From Neobacillus sp. PS3-12 (lineage in GTDB: Bacteria; Bacillota; Bacilli; Bacillales; Cytobacillaceae): a DNA stretch of 64,000 nt. Position 1 is the first letter of the stretch. Each line of letters begins with the position of its first letter. The notes under the pieces are model-generated. The model was given only the letters and a program-made list of their open reading frames with translations. It was not told where the DNA came from and did not search any database. The translations under genes were made by a program, and so were the position numbers. Below are positions 25,113-34,834 of the stretch, piece by piece. Where the stretch lies: assembly GCF_030915385.1 (NCBI RefSeq), contig NZ_CP133268.1, forward strand, positions 2,347,430-2,411,429. The letters are read 5' to 3'.

Positions 25113-26630
25113 TTACTTTAAGAAGTCCTGGAATTGATTGAAATGGTTGTGCAGGAAGTCTAATGCTGTGTTTGGCATGATGCCAAGCCAGATTGACCCG
25201 ACCACACCGATGATGATGACTAACAAGATTCCAAATGGAATGTTGCCCAATTTTGAATCGTCTCCAGTTTGGCGGAAGAACATTTGCTTCATTATGCCAA
25301 AATAGTAGAAGTACGAAACAACGGTTGTGGCAATCATCACGGAAGCTAAAACATAATGCGGGCTTTGATCAACGAATGCACCCATGAAAATGTTAAGCTT
25401 TCCGATAAATCCTGCGGTACCAGGGAAACCTGCCAATGAAAGAATTAAGATTCCCATTGAAACGGCCAAGACTGGTGACCGTTTGTAAAGACCTGCATAA
25501 TCTTCAATTTCTTCTGAACCTGTTTTTTCTGCAATTAACTGAATGACTGCAAAGGCACCAAGGTTCATGAATAAGTAAGCAGCTAAGTAAAACCAAATCG
25601 TATCAAACATGAAGTAGTTCATTGTAGTAAGAGCAACTAAAATGTAACCTGCATGTGAAATACTTGAATAGGCGAACAATCTTTTGATGTTCTTTTGCTT
25701 TAAGGCTACCAGGTTTCCGATAATCATTGTTGCGCCGGCAACCACGGCAAGGTAATTCTGCATATTCAAGAGTATTGGTGTTGAGCCAGGACCTTGGGTG
25801 GCAGCAACGCCAAACACGGAAATAAGAACGCGAATGACGATGATGAAACCGGCTGTTTTTGAAACAACACTCAAGAATGCTGTTACAGGTGTTGGCGCTC
25901 CTTGGTAAACGTCCGGTGTCCACATATGGAATGGCGCAGCGGAAAGCTTGAAGGCCAAACCAATAAATACCATTAAGAATGACAAACCAAGCATATAGAC
26001 ATGCTGTGGGTCTGATGTTGCCTGCAGTTTTGCAGCAATCTCTAATAAATTCGTTGAACCTGTTAAACCGTAAACATAGCTCATCCCAAATAGTGTGATT
26101 GCTGTTGCAATTGAGCCATTAATGACGTATTTCATTGCTGATTCATTGGATAGTTTATTCTTTTTGCGTAAACCAGCCAAAATATAAGAAGAAATTGATA
26201 ACGTTTCAAGGCCAACGAATAATGTAATCAAGTCGCCGCTTGAAGCCATCATCATCGCACCTAGCAAGGCCGTTAAGAATAAGTAATAAAATTCACCTGT
26301 ATATTTTTCAAGTCCCTCTTTCGCTTCGTAGCTGACAGCTAAGAGAAGAACTAATACTGAGCCGCCAAGCAACAGGAACTTAAAGGCTTTGCCAAATGAA
26401 TCAAGGCGGAATGTATCATACAGGATTGATGTTGTTCCACGATCGACTAAGCCAAAAAGCGAAACAAGTGCAGCTAATACGCCGACAATGGCGATCCAGC
26501 CTAAAATTTTTCGGTCTTGCTTATTTGGCATAAATAAATCAACCACAGTTAGTATTGCAGCAACCCCAAGGATGATAAATTCCGGCGCCATTGTGCTCCA
26601 GCTATATGATAGTAATGTATGAAGACTCAT
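25113..26630 (-). CDS. nuoN: NADH-quinone oxidoreductase subunit N
   Basis: A 505-residue proton-pumping antiporter-like subunit of complex I with about 14 membrane helices. The Mrp-like core has LETLSISSYILAGL with a conserved Glu, KLSAAPFHMWTPDVYQGAPTPV with a Lys, and a later YSSISHAGYIL stretch. It is the last gene of the operon and is followed by a terminator. Length is normal. Confidence 0.93.
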   Translation of the reverse strand: MSLHTLLSYSWSTMAPEFIILGVAAILTVVDLFMPNKQDRKILGWIAIVGVLAALVSLFGLVDRGTTSILYDTFRLDSFGKAFKFLLLGGSVLVLLLAVSYEAKEGLEKYTGEFYYLFLTALLGAMMMASSGDLITLFVGLETLSISSYILAGLRKKNKLSNESAMKYVINGSIATAITLFGMSYVYGLTGSTNLLEIAAKLQATSDPQHVYMLGLSFLMVFIGLAFKLSAAPFHMWTPDVYQGAPTPVTAFLSVVSKTAGFIIVIRVLISVFGVAATQGPGSTPILLNMQNYLAVVAGATMIIGNLVALKQKNIKRLFAYSSISHAGYILVALTTMNYFMFDTIWFYLAAYLFMNLGAFAVIQLIAEKTGSEEIEDYAGLYKRSPVLAVSMGILILSLAGFPGTAGFIGKLNIFMGAFVDQSPHYVLASVMIATTVVSYFYYFGIMKQMFFRQTGDDSKLGNIPFGILLVIIIGVVGSIWLGIMPNTALDFLHNHFNQFQDFLK

Positions 26631-26636
26631 CCTTGA

Positions 26637-28148
26637 TCACCCTCCTAACCCAAGCAATGTGGCATGAAGCGGTGAGCTTAGAACACTTGGGCAAACACCG
26701 ATTAAAACAATTAGAAGCATAAGTACAAGAACTGGCACGTACTCTCTTCCTTTTAAATCTGTTACACCAGTAAATTCACGATTCGCCTGCCCGAAGGTCA
26801 TAGCGAGTACGGCGCGCAGCATGTAAGCAGCAGTCATGATAATACCAAGTGTACCTACAGCAGCAATGACTGGCATTGCTTGGAACAAGCCTAAGAATGC
26901 GGAGAATTCGCTAACGAATCCTGACATCCCTGGCAAACCAAGGTTACCCATGGCAGTTGCCAGCAAGAATCCGCCGATTAACGGCATGCCTTTTGCCAAA
27001 CCGCCTAGGCTGGAAATTTCGGTCGTGCCTGTTCTTTCGTAAATGACACCTACTAAGAAGAACAATAATGCCGAAATTAAACCGTGTGAAATCATTTGGA
27101 AAATAGCACCTTGAATTCCGGCTACATTTAATGCGGCAAGACCCATTAGGATAATTCCCATATGGGAAACCGAAGAATAAGCAAGCATTAACTTGAATTC
27201 GGTTTGAACGAACGCAAGGAATGCACCATATAATAGGTTAATAACGCCAAGGATCGCTAAAAGCACAGCCACTGATTTAAATTGCTCTGGGAAAATTCCT
27301 AAGCCAAAGCGGATTAAACCGTAGGCACCGATTTTCAAGAGAATACCAGAGTGAATCATAACCACTGGAATTGGTGCTTGGGCGTGCATCCGAAGCTGCC
27401 AGCTATGCAATGGAACAATCGGTAATTTAATGCCGAATGCAATTAACAGTGCAAAGAACAGTCCGAACTTCGCTGCTTTTGAAATTGGTGCAATCAATTG
27501 TACATTTGGATCATTAATGAAATGATACAAGGCATCAATATTGGTTGTACCTGTGCGAGCAAATAAGATCATGATGACGATTAATAGAATCGCTGAACCT
27601 AATCCGTTATAGATTAAGAAACTCCAAGCTGCTTTTTCTTTTTCGTAATAGCCCCATTTTCCCGTTAAGAAGAAGGTTGGGACAAGGGTTGCTTCGAAAA
27701 AGATAAAGAATAAGATCAAGTTTTGTGCTGTGAAGACGCCAAGCATTCCTGTTTCAAGAATAAGGAAGAGCATAAAGTAGCCTTTCCATTCCTTTTTGAT
27801 ATACAAGGAAACGGCGATCGCAGCTAAAGATGAAACCACTGCAGTTAGGACAACTAACAGTAAGGTAAATCCATTTACACCTAATTCATAGTAAACCGAA
27901 AACAAATGCGGATCTGTTTTTTCAAAACCGCCAAATTGAATCCAGTGTTTTGAAACGGAAAAAACAGATAAACTTTTTCCAGCAAGCTGATGAAAATAAA
28001 CAGCTAAAGCCAGCACCAATGACGGAAGGGTAAAGATAAAGCCGACAGCTTTCAAGGCTTTTCCTTGGGTCTTTGGCATAAATCCCAAAATCAAGACGCC
28101 TAGTAAAGGGGAGAATACTAGGAACGTTAAAACAGACGATAAACTCAT
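26637..28148 (-). CDS. nuoM: NADH-quinone oxidoreductase subunit M
   Basis: A 503-residue antiporter-like membrane subunit. Conserved parts are FFIFFEATLVPTFFL with its Glu, KLPIVPLHSWQLRMHAQAPIPV with a Lys, and AYSSVSHMGIILMGL. It overlaps nuoL by 4 bp (ATGA-type junction) and is 6 bp before nuoN. 'LRMHAQAP' replaces the more common 'LPDAHTEAP' in this loop; similar forms occur in other Bacillus. Confidence 0.93.
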   Translation of the reverse strand: MSLSSVLTFLVFSPLLGVLILGFMPKTQGKALKAVGFIFTLPSLVLALAVYFHQLAGKSLSVFSVSKHWIQFGGFEKTDPHLFSVYYELGVNGFTLLLVVLTAVVSSLAAIAVSLYIKKEWKGYFMLFLILETGMLGVFTAQNLILFFIFFEATLVPTFFLTGKWGYYEKEKAAWSFLIYNGLGSAILLIVIMILFARTGTTNIDALYHFINDPNVQLIAPISKAAKFGLFFALLIAFGIKLPIVPLHSWQLRMHAQAPIPVVMIHSGILLKIGAYGLIRFGLGIFPEQFKSVAVLLAILGVINLLYGAFLAFVQTEFKLMLAYSSVSHMGIILMGLAALNVAGIQGAIFQMISHGLISALLFFLVGVIYERTGTTEISSLGGLAKGMPLIGGFLLATAMGNLGLPGMSGFVSEFSAFLGLFQAMPVIAAVGTLGIIMTAAYMLRAVLAMTFGQANREFTGVTDLKGREYVPVLVLMLLIVLIGVCPSVLSSPLHATLLGLGG

Positions 28149-30019
28149 TTTAAGTACCCCCCTGTTAGAGCATAGATGACTACTAAGACGGCAAGACCGA
28201 CAAAGGCCATTGCCCCATATGTTTGAACCTGTCCACTTTGCAGTTTAGAACCTGCTCTGCCAAGACCTTGAACAATAGCAACCACTAAAGCCACTAAGCC
28301 CTCGACAATATAACGGTCAATGAATTGAGCAATATAGCCGATGCCTTTTGCCCAGCTCATGAAGGTAAATTGATAAAATTCATCAACATAATATTTGTTT
28401 AATAAAATCGTGTGTAAGGTACTGCCCTTGCCGCTGAGCCAATCGCGGGAAACCGAACGTTTACCGTAAATTAGCCATGCAAGGTAGATACCTAACAAGG
28501 AAACGACTGTTGCTGCAAGCATGATCCATACTGGTTCGCCTTCATGATGTCCTTCAAGGACTGGATTTCCTTGTGTGAGCCAGTCACCTAAGAATGAACC
28601 AAACCAAGGTGTATTGACGTAACCGGCAATAATTGCCATTACGCCAAGAACAATCATTGGGAATGTCATCGATGATGGTGACTCATGTGCATGGTCAACA
28701 TCTTCGCTGCGGCCTTTCCCGGTAAATACCATAAAGAACAAACGGAACATATAGAATGCCGTAAAGAATGCTGCGATTAGAGCAAGCAAGAAGAGCACTG
28801 GATGTCCGCCATTCCATGCTGCTGCTAAAATTTCGTCTTTACTGAAAAACCCTGATAGAAGTGGAACACCGCTGATTGCTAATGTACCAATTAAGAATAA
28901 TGGACCAGTAAAGCGAAGCTTTTTCCAAAGACCGCCCATTTTTTCAATATCCTGATTGCCGCCGACAGCATGGATAACGCTACCTGCTGCAAGGAAGAGC
29001 AATGCTTTAAACATAGCATGTGTGAACAAGTGGAATACTCCTGCTACATAACCGCCAGATCCTAAGGCAAGCATCATATAACCAAGCTGGCTGACAGTTG
29101 AGTAAGCGAGCACTCGCTTAATGTCTGTTTGGACCAGACCAATGCTGGCTGCGAAAATCGCTGTAAATCCACCGATTACGGCTACAGTCATTAATGCTGT
29201 TTGACTTGCTAGGAACAGCGGGAATAATGCTGCAACTAAGTAAACACCGGCAGCAACCATTGTTGCGGCGTGAATTAATGCTGAAACTGGTGTCGGACCT
29301 TCCATAGCATCCGGTAACCATGTGTGCAATGGGAACTGACCTGATTTACCAACGGCCCCAATAAAGACTAAGATCGCTGTTAAAGTGATCATAGTTTGGG
29401 AAACGTGACCATTCTCAACAGCTTTAAAAATCACACTGTATTCGAAGCTTTTGGTCTGCCAGAATAGTAGAATCATTCCGATAAACAAGCCGACATCCCC
29501 GATACGGGTCATGATGAAGGCCTTTTTGGCAGCTGCCTTTGCTTCTTCTTTGTAAAAATAGAAACCGATTAACAAGAAGGAACCTAATCCAACAAGTTCC
29601 CAGAATACATAGGTTTGCAATAAGTTTGGCGAAATAACGAGTCCAAGCATTGCAAATTGAAATAATCCAAGGTAAGCAAAGAAGACCGGGAATCGCTCAT
29701 CGTCATGCATATACCCTTTTGAGTAGGTTGTAACTAAGAAACTAACAAGCGAAACGATAAATAGCATTAATGCATTTAATTGATTCACTTCAAAACCCGC
29801 TGTTAAATGAAGATCTCCTATGGTGAGCCAGTTAGCCTTGACTAGGTAGGTTGGCCCAGAAATGCGGGCAACCAAGACCATAATCGAAAAGACAAGTGAT
29901 AGGAACGTTGCTAACATCCCTACATATGCACTCGCTTCCTTTAGCCGCTTACCAAATAGAAGAAGGATCAAAAACGATAATAGCGGGAAAAGCGGAATGA
30001 GCCAGGCATTTTCCATCAT
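28145..30019 (-). CDS. nuoL: NADH-quinone oxidoreductase subunit L
   Basis: The largest antiporter-like subunit (624 residues), with the C-terminal extension that forms the lateral helix and last membrane helix. The core has FWELVGLGSFLLIGFY, GKSGQFPLHTWLPDAMEGPTPVSAL and AYSTVSQLGYMMLALGSGGY. AAGGGGA supports ATG 30019 over the upstream TTG in the same frame. It is separated from nuoK by 111 bp containing hairpins, the second largest internal gap of the operon. Confidence 0.93.
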   Translation of the reverse strand: MMENAWLIPLFPLLSFLILLLFGKRLKEASAYVGMLATFLSLVFSIMVLVARISGPTYLVKANWLTIGDLHLTAGFEVNQLNALMLFIVSLVSFLVTTYSKGYMHDDERFPVFFAYLGLFQFAMLGLVISPNLLQTYVFWELVGLGSFLLIGFYFYKEEAKAAAKKAFIMTRIGDVGLFIGMILLFWQTKSFEYSVIFKAVENGHVSQTMITLTAILVFIGAVGKSGQFPLHTWLPDAMEGPTPVSALIHAATMVAAGVYLVAALFPLFLASQTALMTVAVIGGFTAIFAASIGLVQTDIKRVLAYSTVSQLGYMMLALGSGGYVAGVFHLFTHAMFKALLFLAAGSVIHAVGGNQDIEKMGGLWKKLRFTGPLFLIGTLAISGVPLLSGFFSKDEILAAAWNGGHPVLFLLALIAAFFTAFYMFRLFFMVFTGKGRSEDVDHAHESPSSMTFPMIVLGVMAIIAGYVNTPWFGSFLGDWLTQGNPVLEGHHEGEPVWIMLAATVVSLLGIYLAWLIYGKRSVSRDWLSGKGSTLHTILLNKYYVDEFYQFTFMSWAKGIGYIAQFIDRYIVEGLVALVVAIVQGLGRAGSKLQSGQVQTYGAMAFVGLAVLVVIYALTGGYLK

Positions 30020-30113
30020 TATCAATATCCCCTTTTTTTCACGCGCAAACCGTTGATGGCGCGTCAGATTGGGCCCGCAAAATGCGGAACGTTCCTTTTT
30101 ATATTAGGAAGTT

Positions 30114-30135
30114 ATTAATCAAACGTTTGATTAAT
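30114..30135. promoter_or_regulatory. 22-bp perfect palindrome at the nuoK stop codon
   Basis: ATTAATCAAAC and its exact complement form a 22-bp palindrome that includes the nuoK stop codon. A second hairpin (CGCGC...GCGCG, about 30041-30063) and GGAACGTTCC (about 30087) lie in the same gap before nuoL. Without T-runs they are not terminators; mRNA processing or an operator are possible. Confidence 0.5.
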
Positions 30136-30445
30136 GTTTCATCGAATTAATCTCGTCGATATTAACGGTTTTACGGTTTTGGTAAAGCGAAATCAAGATC
30201 GCAAGTCCAACCGCTACTTCCACCGCTGCTACGGCCATTGAAAATAACGCAAAAACCTGACCGGTAATCGATGGAACTACACCATACTTACTGAAGGTAA
30301 CTAAGTTAATATTTACTGCATTTAGCATCAGTTCGGTAGAGATTAACACGATGATGGTGTTTCTTTTCGTTAGGGCACCGAATAAGCCTATGCAGAAAAG
30401 GATTAGTGCTAATGCCAAGAAGGCAGATGCGGGAACGGAACTCAT
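30131..30445 (-). CDS. nuoK: NADH-quinone oxidoreductase subunit K
   Basis: A 104-residue membrane subunit with three helices. The two conserved membrane Glu residues are in [15 protein letters not shown] and in [13 protein letters not shown]. It overlaps nuoJ by one base. Its stop codon lies inside the 22-bp palindrome. Confidence 0.93.
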   Translation of the reverse strand: MSSVPASAFLALALILFCIGLFGALTKRNTIIVLISTELMLNAVNINLVTFSKYGVVPSITGQVFALFSMAVAAVEVAVGLAILISLYQNRKTVNIDEINSMKH

Positions 30446-30954
30446 TAGTTTTCGCCCTCCTTGTCATCTTTTTTCGATAAGACAATGGCACCGACAAGAC
30501 CGACTAGCAAGAGTACGGAAGCCAATTCAAATGGAATTGTATATTTTGAATAAAGTGCTTTACCGATTTCCAATGTATTGTTTACATGCAGATTGCTTGG
30601 AACTTGAGGAACATCGTAATTGTAAATTCCAAGGTAGACTGCAAAGGCAAAGCCAAGTACGCCTAAAAATACTAGAAACTTTCGCAGTTTATGTCCTGTT
30701 TCTTCACTTTCGGCATTGTGCTGGGTGAGCATGATTCCAAATAGCATGATAATCGAGATGGCACCGGAGTAAATCATAACTTGAACCCCTGCAACAAATT
30801 CAGCTGACAAAAGGATATAAATACCAGCGATGCTGATAAAGGTAAACGATAGCGCCACAATGATTTGTACTACTTTTGTCAGGTTTAATAACAGTACGCC
30901 TCCAATGATTGCGACTAACGCGAGACAAATGAAAGCTAAGAATTCACCGGTCAC
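30445..30954 (-). CDS. nuoJ: NADH-quinone oxidoreductase subunit J
   Basis: A 169-residue membrane subunit with five hydrophobic segments; the pi-bulge helix region is [21 protein letters not shown]. It overlaps nuoI by 4 bp and nuoK by 1 bp, so translation is probably coupled. Confidence 0.93.
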   Translation of the reverse strand: MTGEFLAFICLALVAIIGGVLLLNLTKVVQIIVALSFTFISIAGIYILLSAEFVAGVQVMIYSGAISIIMLFGIMLTQHNAESEETGHKLRKFLVFLGVLGFAFAVYLGIYNYDVPQVPSNLHVNNTLEIGKALYSKYTIPFELASVLLLVGLVGAIVLSKKDDKEGEN

Positions 30955-31370
30955 GGTTTATTCACCTTCCTCACATTTTCGTCGTTCTCGTCCAGCCATT
31001 GAAGATTTTTGAATAGATCGTCACGGCTGTATTCAGCCAATTCAAAGTTGTTCGTCATGATAATGGCCTCAGTTGGACAAACCTCCGTACACAAGTCACA
31101 AAGGATGCAAATTTCAAAATTGATATCATACGTATCGATTATTTTACCTTTTTTCGTTGGGTCCGGATGCTTTTTACCAGTTAGGTTAATACATTGAGTT
31201 GGGCAAATGTTCATACATTGATTACAAACAATACATTTTTCCGGATAAAATTTCTGGATGCCGCGGAATCGGTCTGGCAGCGGCAGCGGTTCATTCGGAT
31301 ATTCGTATGTAACCTTTTCCCGCGTTAAGTTTTTAAGGGTATATTTTAAGCCTTTTGTAAACCCAAGCAC
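30951..31370 (-). CDS. nuoI: NADH-quinone oxidoreductase subunit I (two 4Fe-4S clusters)
   Basis: A 139-residue ferredoxin-like subunit. Two CxxCxxCxxxCP motifs (CIVCNQCMNICP and CILCDLCTEVCP) bind clusters N6a and N6b, which carry electrons toward NuoB. GTG 31379 is in frame but touches the AAGGGG; GTG 31370 has 8-nt spacing, so it is used. The gene is separated from nuoH by about 200 bp that hold an interspersed repeat. Confidence 0.92.
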   Translation of the reverse strand: MLGFTKGLKYTLKNLTREKVTYEYPNEPLPLPDRFRGIQKFYPEKCIVCNQCMNICPTQCINLTGKKHPDPTKKGKIIDTYDINFEICILCDLCTEVCPTEAIIMTNNFELAEYSRDDLFKNLQWLDENDENVRKVNKP

Positions 31371-31423
31371 GTTTTTCACCCCTTTTTGTTTAATTAAAAG
31401 TTTATATTTTTGAACTTTGATAA

Positions 31424-31570
31424 TCGTCTAGCTCCAACTCCCAGCGACTAGTGTACTTCGCCCCCCTCCCTACGATAAGTCAACATCGAATCGCTATGCT
31501 CTTCGTGTTTCCTTTATCTCAGTCGGTGTGCTCCAGTCCATACGTCGCTAAACGGTCGCTTCCGCTTTGG
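31424..31570. repeat. Interspersed Bacillaceae-type repeat inside the nuo operon
   Basis: The sequence runs from CGTCTAGCTCCAACTCCCAGCG to CGCTAAACGGTCGCTTCCGCTTT. From memory it resembles a family of roughly 150-bp intergenic repeats in Bacillaceae that start with CTAGCTCCAGCGC and end with GCGCTTCCGCTTT. Base composition is more GC-rich than its surroundings and no ORF is supported. It sits between nuoI and nuoH, inside the transcription unit. Confidence 0.65.
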
Positions 31571-31572
31571 AT

Positions 31573-32580
31573 TTATGAGAAGAAAATTGTTTTTACTAAT
31601 GCAGTAATAAAAATGTTTAACAATGCGATTGGAAGCATTACTTTCCAGGCAAATTCCATTAAGTGGTCTGCTTTTAAACGTGGCATCGTTGATTTTAACC
31701 ACATGTACAGGAAGACAACGAAACAGAGTTTTAAGGAGAACCAAACAGCTCCAGGGATAAAGCTTAAGAATGCGAATGGAGCGAGCCAACCGCCTAAGAA
31801 TAGTACAACAATTAAAGCAGACATTGCAAATAGGTATACATATTCTGCAAGCATGAAGAACGCCCAGCGGAAACCGGTATATTCAATGTGGTAACCGGCG
31901 ACAAGTTCATTTTCTGCCTCTGTTAAGTCAAATGGTGTACGGTTTAATTCTGCAATGGAGGCAATGAAGAAAATAATGAAAGCTACAGGCTGAAGTAAGA
32001 TAAACCAGCCATGCTTTTGCTGCAGAACGATATCATTTAAATTCAAGGACCCTGTGATTAAGATGATTCCAAGGACAGACATAACAAGCGGAATTTCATA
32101 GGAAATCATTTGGGCTGCTCCACGTACGCCTCCTAAAAGAGCGTATTTGTTATTGGAAGCCCAGCCTCCTGTTACAATTCCCAGAATCGTGATACCTGAA
32201 ATTGCCATATAGTAGAGCAATCCAATTCCGATATTGGCAAATTGGAACTTGTCTGTAAATGGAATGGTTGCCAATACCATAAAAGATGGAGCGAAGGCAA
32301 CAACTGGTGCAATGATAAATAACGGTTTATCGGCAACTGCCGGGATAATATCTTCTTTTAATAAAAGTTTTAAAACGTCCGCCATTGTTTGTAAAAGTCC
32401 TAAACGGCCGCCAAGCTGGTTTGGACCATAACGAAGCTGCATGAAACCCATTACTTTCCGTTCGGCTAGGATGGCATAACATACGAAGGCTAACAAAATG
32501 AACAGAAAGAGCAATGCTAATAAGAAGAATATGACGAAATTTAACAAGCCGGGACTTGATTGCAGTAAATTCTGGATCAT
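31573..32580 (-). CDS. nuoH: NADH-quinone oxidoreductase subunit H
   Basis: A 335-residue, eight-helix subunit that forms the quinone chamber with NuoB and NuoD. Conserved segments are ERKVMGFMQLRYGPNQLG, the acidic loop ELNRTPFDLTEAENELVAGYH, and LPRL-like STMPRLKADHLM near the C-terminus. Its ATG overlaps the nuoD stop by one base (TAATG). Confidence 0.93.
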   Translation of the reverse strand: MIQNLLQSSPGLLNFVIFFLLALLFLFILLAFVCYAILAERKVMGFMQLRYGPNQLGGRLGLLQTMADVLKLLLKEDIIPAVADKPLFIIAPVVAFAPSFMVLATIPFTDKFQFANIGIGLLYYMAISGITILGIVTGGWASNNKYALLGGVRGAAQMISYEIPLVMSVLGIILITGSLNLNDIVLQQKHGWFILLQPVAFIIFFIASIAELNRTPFDLTEAENELVAGYHIEYTGFRWAFFMLAEYVYLFAMSALIVVLFLGGWLAPFAFLSFIPGAVWFSLKLCFVVFLYMWLKSTMPRLKADHLMEFAWKVMLPIALLNIFITALVKTIFFS

Positions 32581-33679
32581 TAGCCATCGACCTCCCCAAG
32601 GACAATATCAAATGCCCCTAAAATAACAACCAGGTTTGCGATATTTTCTCCTACTAAAAGTTTTGAGAGAATCTGCAGGTTATAGAAGGATGGCCTTCTT
32701 AGTTTTAAGCGATATGGTTCTTTTTTGCCATCGCTGTAAATGTAAACTCCCTGTTCTCCGCGTGTTGATTCAATCCTTGTGAATGCTTCACCTTTAGGTG
32801 CTTTGATAATCTTAGGCACTTTCGCAAGAATCTCGCCACTAGACGGGAACTGTTCAGCTGCCTGTTCGACGATCTTTAATGATTCTTCAATTTCCAATAA
32901 GCGCAGATGATAGCGAGCTAAGCAGTCGCCCTCTTCCCTTACCGGAATATCGAAGTTAAAGCGATCATAGATTGAGTATGGTTCATCCTTACGAAGATCC
33001 CATTTTACCCAGTTGACCGGAGTGCGACACCACTTAAGCTGTAGGCAATGGCTTCTTCTTTTGTATACTTTCCAACACCTTTAACCCTGCTGACAAATAT
33101 TTCATTTCCGTCGACAAGGTCGTGATACCCTGCGAGCTGTTCGCGCATATATGGTACAAATTGTTTTACTTTTTCAATCCAGCCCTCTGGTGCATCCCAT
33201 TTCACGCCGCCAACCCGCATATAGTTGAAGGTCAATCGCGCTCCGCACAATTCGTTGAACAGGTTAAGAATCATTTCCCGTTCGCGGAATGCATAAAGAA
33301 ATGGACTTACTGCTCCAATATCCAAGAGGTATGTTCCCCACCAAACAAGGTGACTGGCAATTCGGTTTAATTCCATGCAGATAACCCTTAAGTATTCAGC
33401 CCGCTCTGGAACTTGAATGTCCATCATTGTTTCTACCGTATGGACTAACGCATAGTTATTAAGCATTGCAGATACGTAGTCTAAACGGTCTGTGTATGGA
33501 ATGATTTGAGTGTATTGCAGGGCTTCAGCTAATTTTTCTGTACCGCGGTGCAAATAACCAATAACCGGTCTTGCTTCTTTAACTATTTCTCCGTCAAGCT
33601 TAACAATCAGACGGAAAACACCGTGTGTACTTGGGTGCTGAGGACCTACGTTCAATAGCATTTCTTCCGTTCGTATCAT
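32580..33679 (-). CDS. nuoD: NADH-quinone oxidoreductase subunit D (frameshifted)
   Basis: The 49-kDa-type quinone-binding subunit. The N-terminal part has GPQHPSTHGVFRL and GYLHRGTEKLAE, and the C-terminal part ends with the conserved DIVLGEVDG. The frame breaks after LSGVALRSTG. One base is missing from a C-run at 33008-33010; restoring it continues VKWDLRKDEPYSIYDRF into the downstream frame that ends at 32580. The corrected length, 366 residues, is normal. The error lies in a short G run, as in several other genes of this window. Confidence 0.9.
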
Positions 33680-33682
33680 CGG

Positions 33683-34831
33683 TTACACCTCCACATCGTG
33701 CGGCTCATAATCTTTTCTTAGTGGATGGCCAACCCAATCTTCTCCAAGCATTATCCGATGCAGGTCAGGATGTCCTGTAAACTTAATGCCCAGTAAATCA
33801 TATGCTTCACATTCAGGCCAGTTGGCTCCCGGCCAGATCGGCACTAGTGATTCGATCGTTGGTTCATCACGGTCTATCTTAACTTTTAAATCGACGGTTT
33901 GACGATTTTTGTATGAATAGAAGTGAGCGTAAATTTCCATATGTGTTTCAAAGTCGGTTCCATGAAGCTCTACGAGATAATCAAAGCTTAATAGCTCATT
34001 ATATTTCAAAAATTGAGCCAGCTTGAAATATGTATCGAGCTTAGCCACTAGAGTTGGAACATCTTTTGATAGTTTGTTGATATAAGAGTCTTCTAGTACA
34101 TCTGTTCCAAGGTTTTCTTCGATGACTTTACGGTATTTATCAAGGAAAGGCTGTTTTGGAGAAACATCTTCTACTTGAGCTGCTGGTGCTGCAGGAGCTT
34201 GATCTCCACCTTTCTTTCTGGCAGCTGCTGCTGCGGCTGCTTTCGCTTTTGCGGCGGCTACTGCTTTTGCCTTTTCATCGTCACCGCCAGCTGCTACGCC
34301 TCCTGCTTTTGCTTTGGCTGCTGCTGCTGCGGCTGCCTTTGCTTTTGCGGCAGCAATGGCTTTGGCTTTTTCATCATCACCTGCGCCTCCTGCTTTTGCT
34401 TGAGCAGCGGCTTTTGCCTTTGCTGCGGCGGCTGCTTTCGCTTTTGCGGCAGCTGCGGCTTTTGCCTTTGCATCATCGCCAGCTGGTTCTGAAGCTGCTG
34501 GTGCTGTCGGAGCTTCTCCACCCTCACGCTTCGCTTTGGCTGCTGCGGCTGCTTTCGCTTTTGCAGCGGCTGCGGCTTTCTTCTTGGCTAAATCAGCATC
34601 ATCCTCAGTGGCTGGTGCATCCTGTGCTGCTTTCTTCGCCAGGGCAGCGGCTTTTGCGGCTGCGGCTGCCGCTTTCTTTGCATCAGCGGGATCTTCAGCC
34701 TTTGGCGGTTCTGCAGCTGGTTTTGGAGCTTCTTCACCGGCCTGTTTTGCCTGCTTTCTTGCTAATGCGGCCGCTTTTGCTTTTTCTGCAGCCTCACGCT
34801 TTAATTGATCGAGATCTTTTTCCCCGCTCAT
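33683..34831 (-). CDS. nuoC: NADH-quinone oxidoreductase subunit C with a long Ala/Lys-rich N-terminal extension
   Basis: A 382-residue protein. The conserved 30-kDa NuoC domain occupies about residues 215-382 (SFDYLVELHGTDFE, DEPTIESLVPIWPGANWPECEAYDLLGI, HPLRKDYE). Residues 1-205 are low-complexity: repeats of (K/A)AKAAAAAKAKA with occasional Glu, Pro and Gly, including several near-identical EKAKAxAAAKAKAAAA blocks. Other Bacillus NuoC proteins have charged N-terminal extensions, but this one is long and repetitive. It should form helix or disordered structure; the function is unknown. Plus-strand frames over this part are by-products. Confidence 0.93.
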   Translation of the reverse strand: MSGEKDLDQLKREAAEKAKAAALARKQAKQAGEEAPKPAAEPPKAEDPADAKKAAAAAAKAAALAKKAAQDAPATEDDADLAKKKAAAAAKAKAAAAAKAKREGGEAPTAPAASEPAGDDAKAKAAAAAKAKAAAAAKAKAAAQAKAGGAGDDEKAKAIAAAKAKAAAAAAAKAKAGGVAAGGDDEKAKAVAAAKAKAAAAAAARKKGGDQAPAAPAAQVEDVSPKQPFLDKYRKVIEENLGTDVLEDSYINKLSKDVPTLVAKLDTYFKLAQFLKYNELLSFDYLVELHGTDFETHMEIYAHFYSYKNRQTVDLKVKIDRDEPTIESLVPIWPGANWPECEAYDLLGIKFTGHPDLHRIMLGEDWVGHPLRKDYEPHDVEV

Positions 34832-34834
34832 TGG

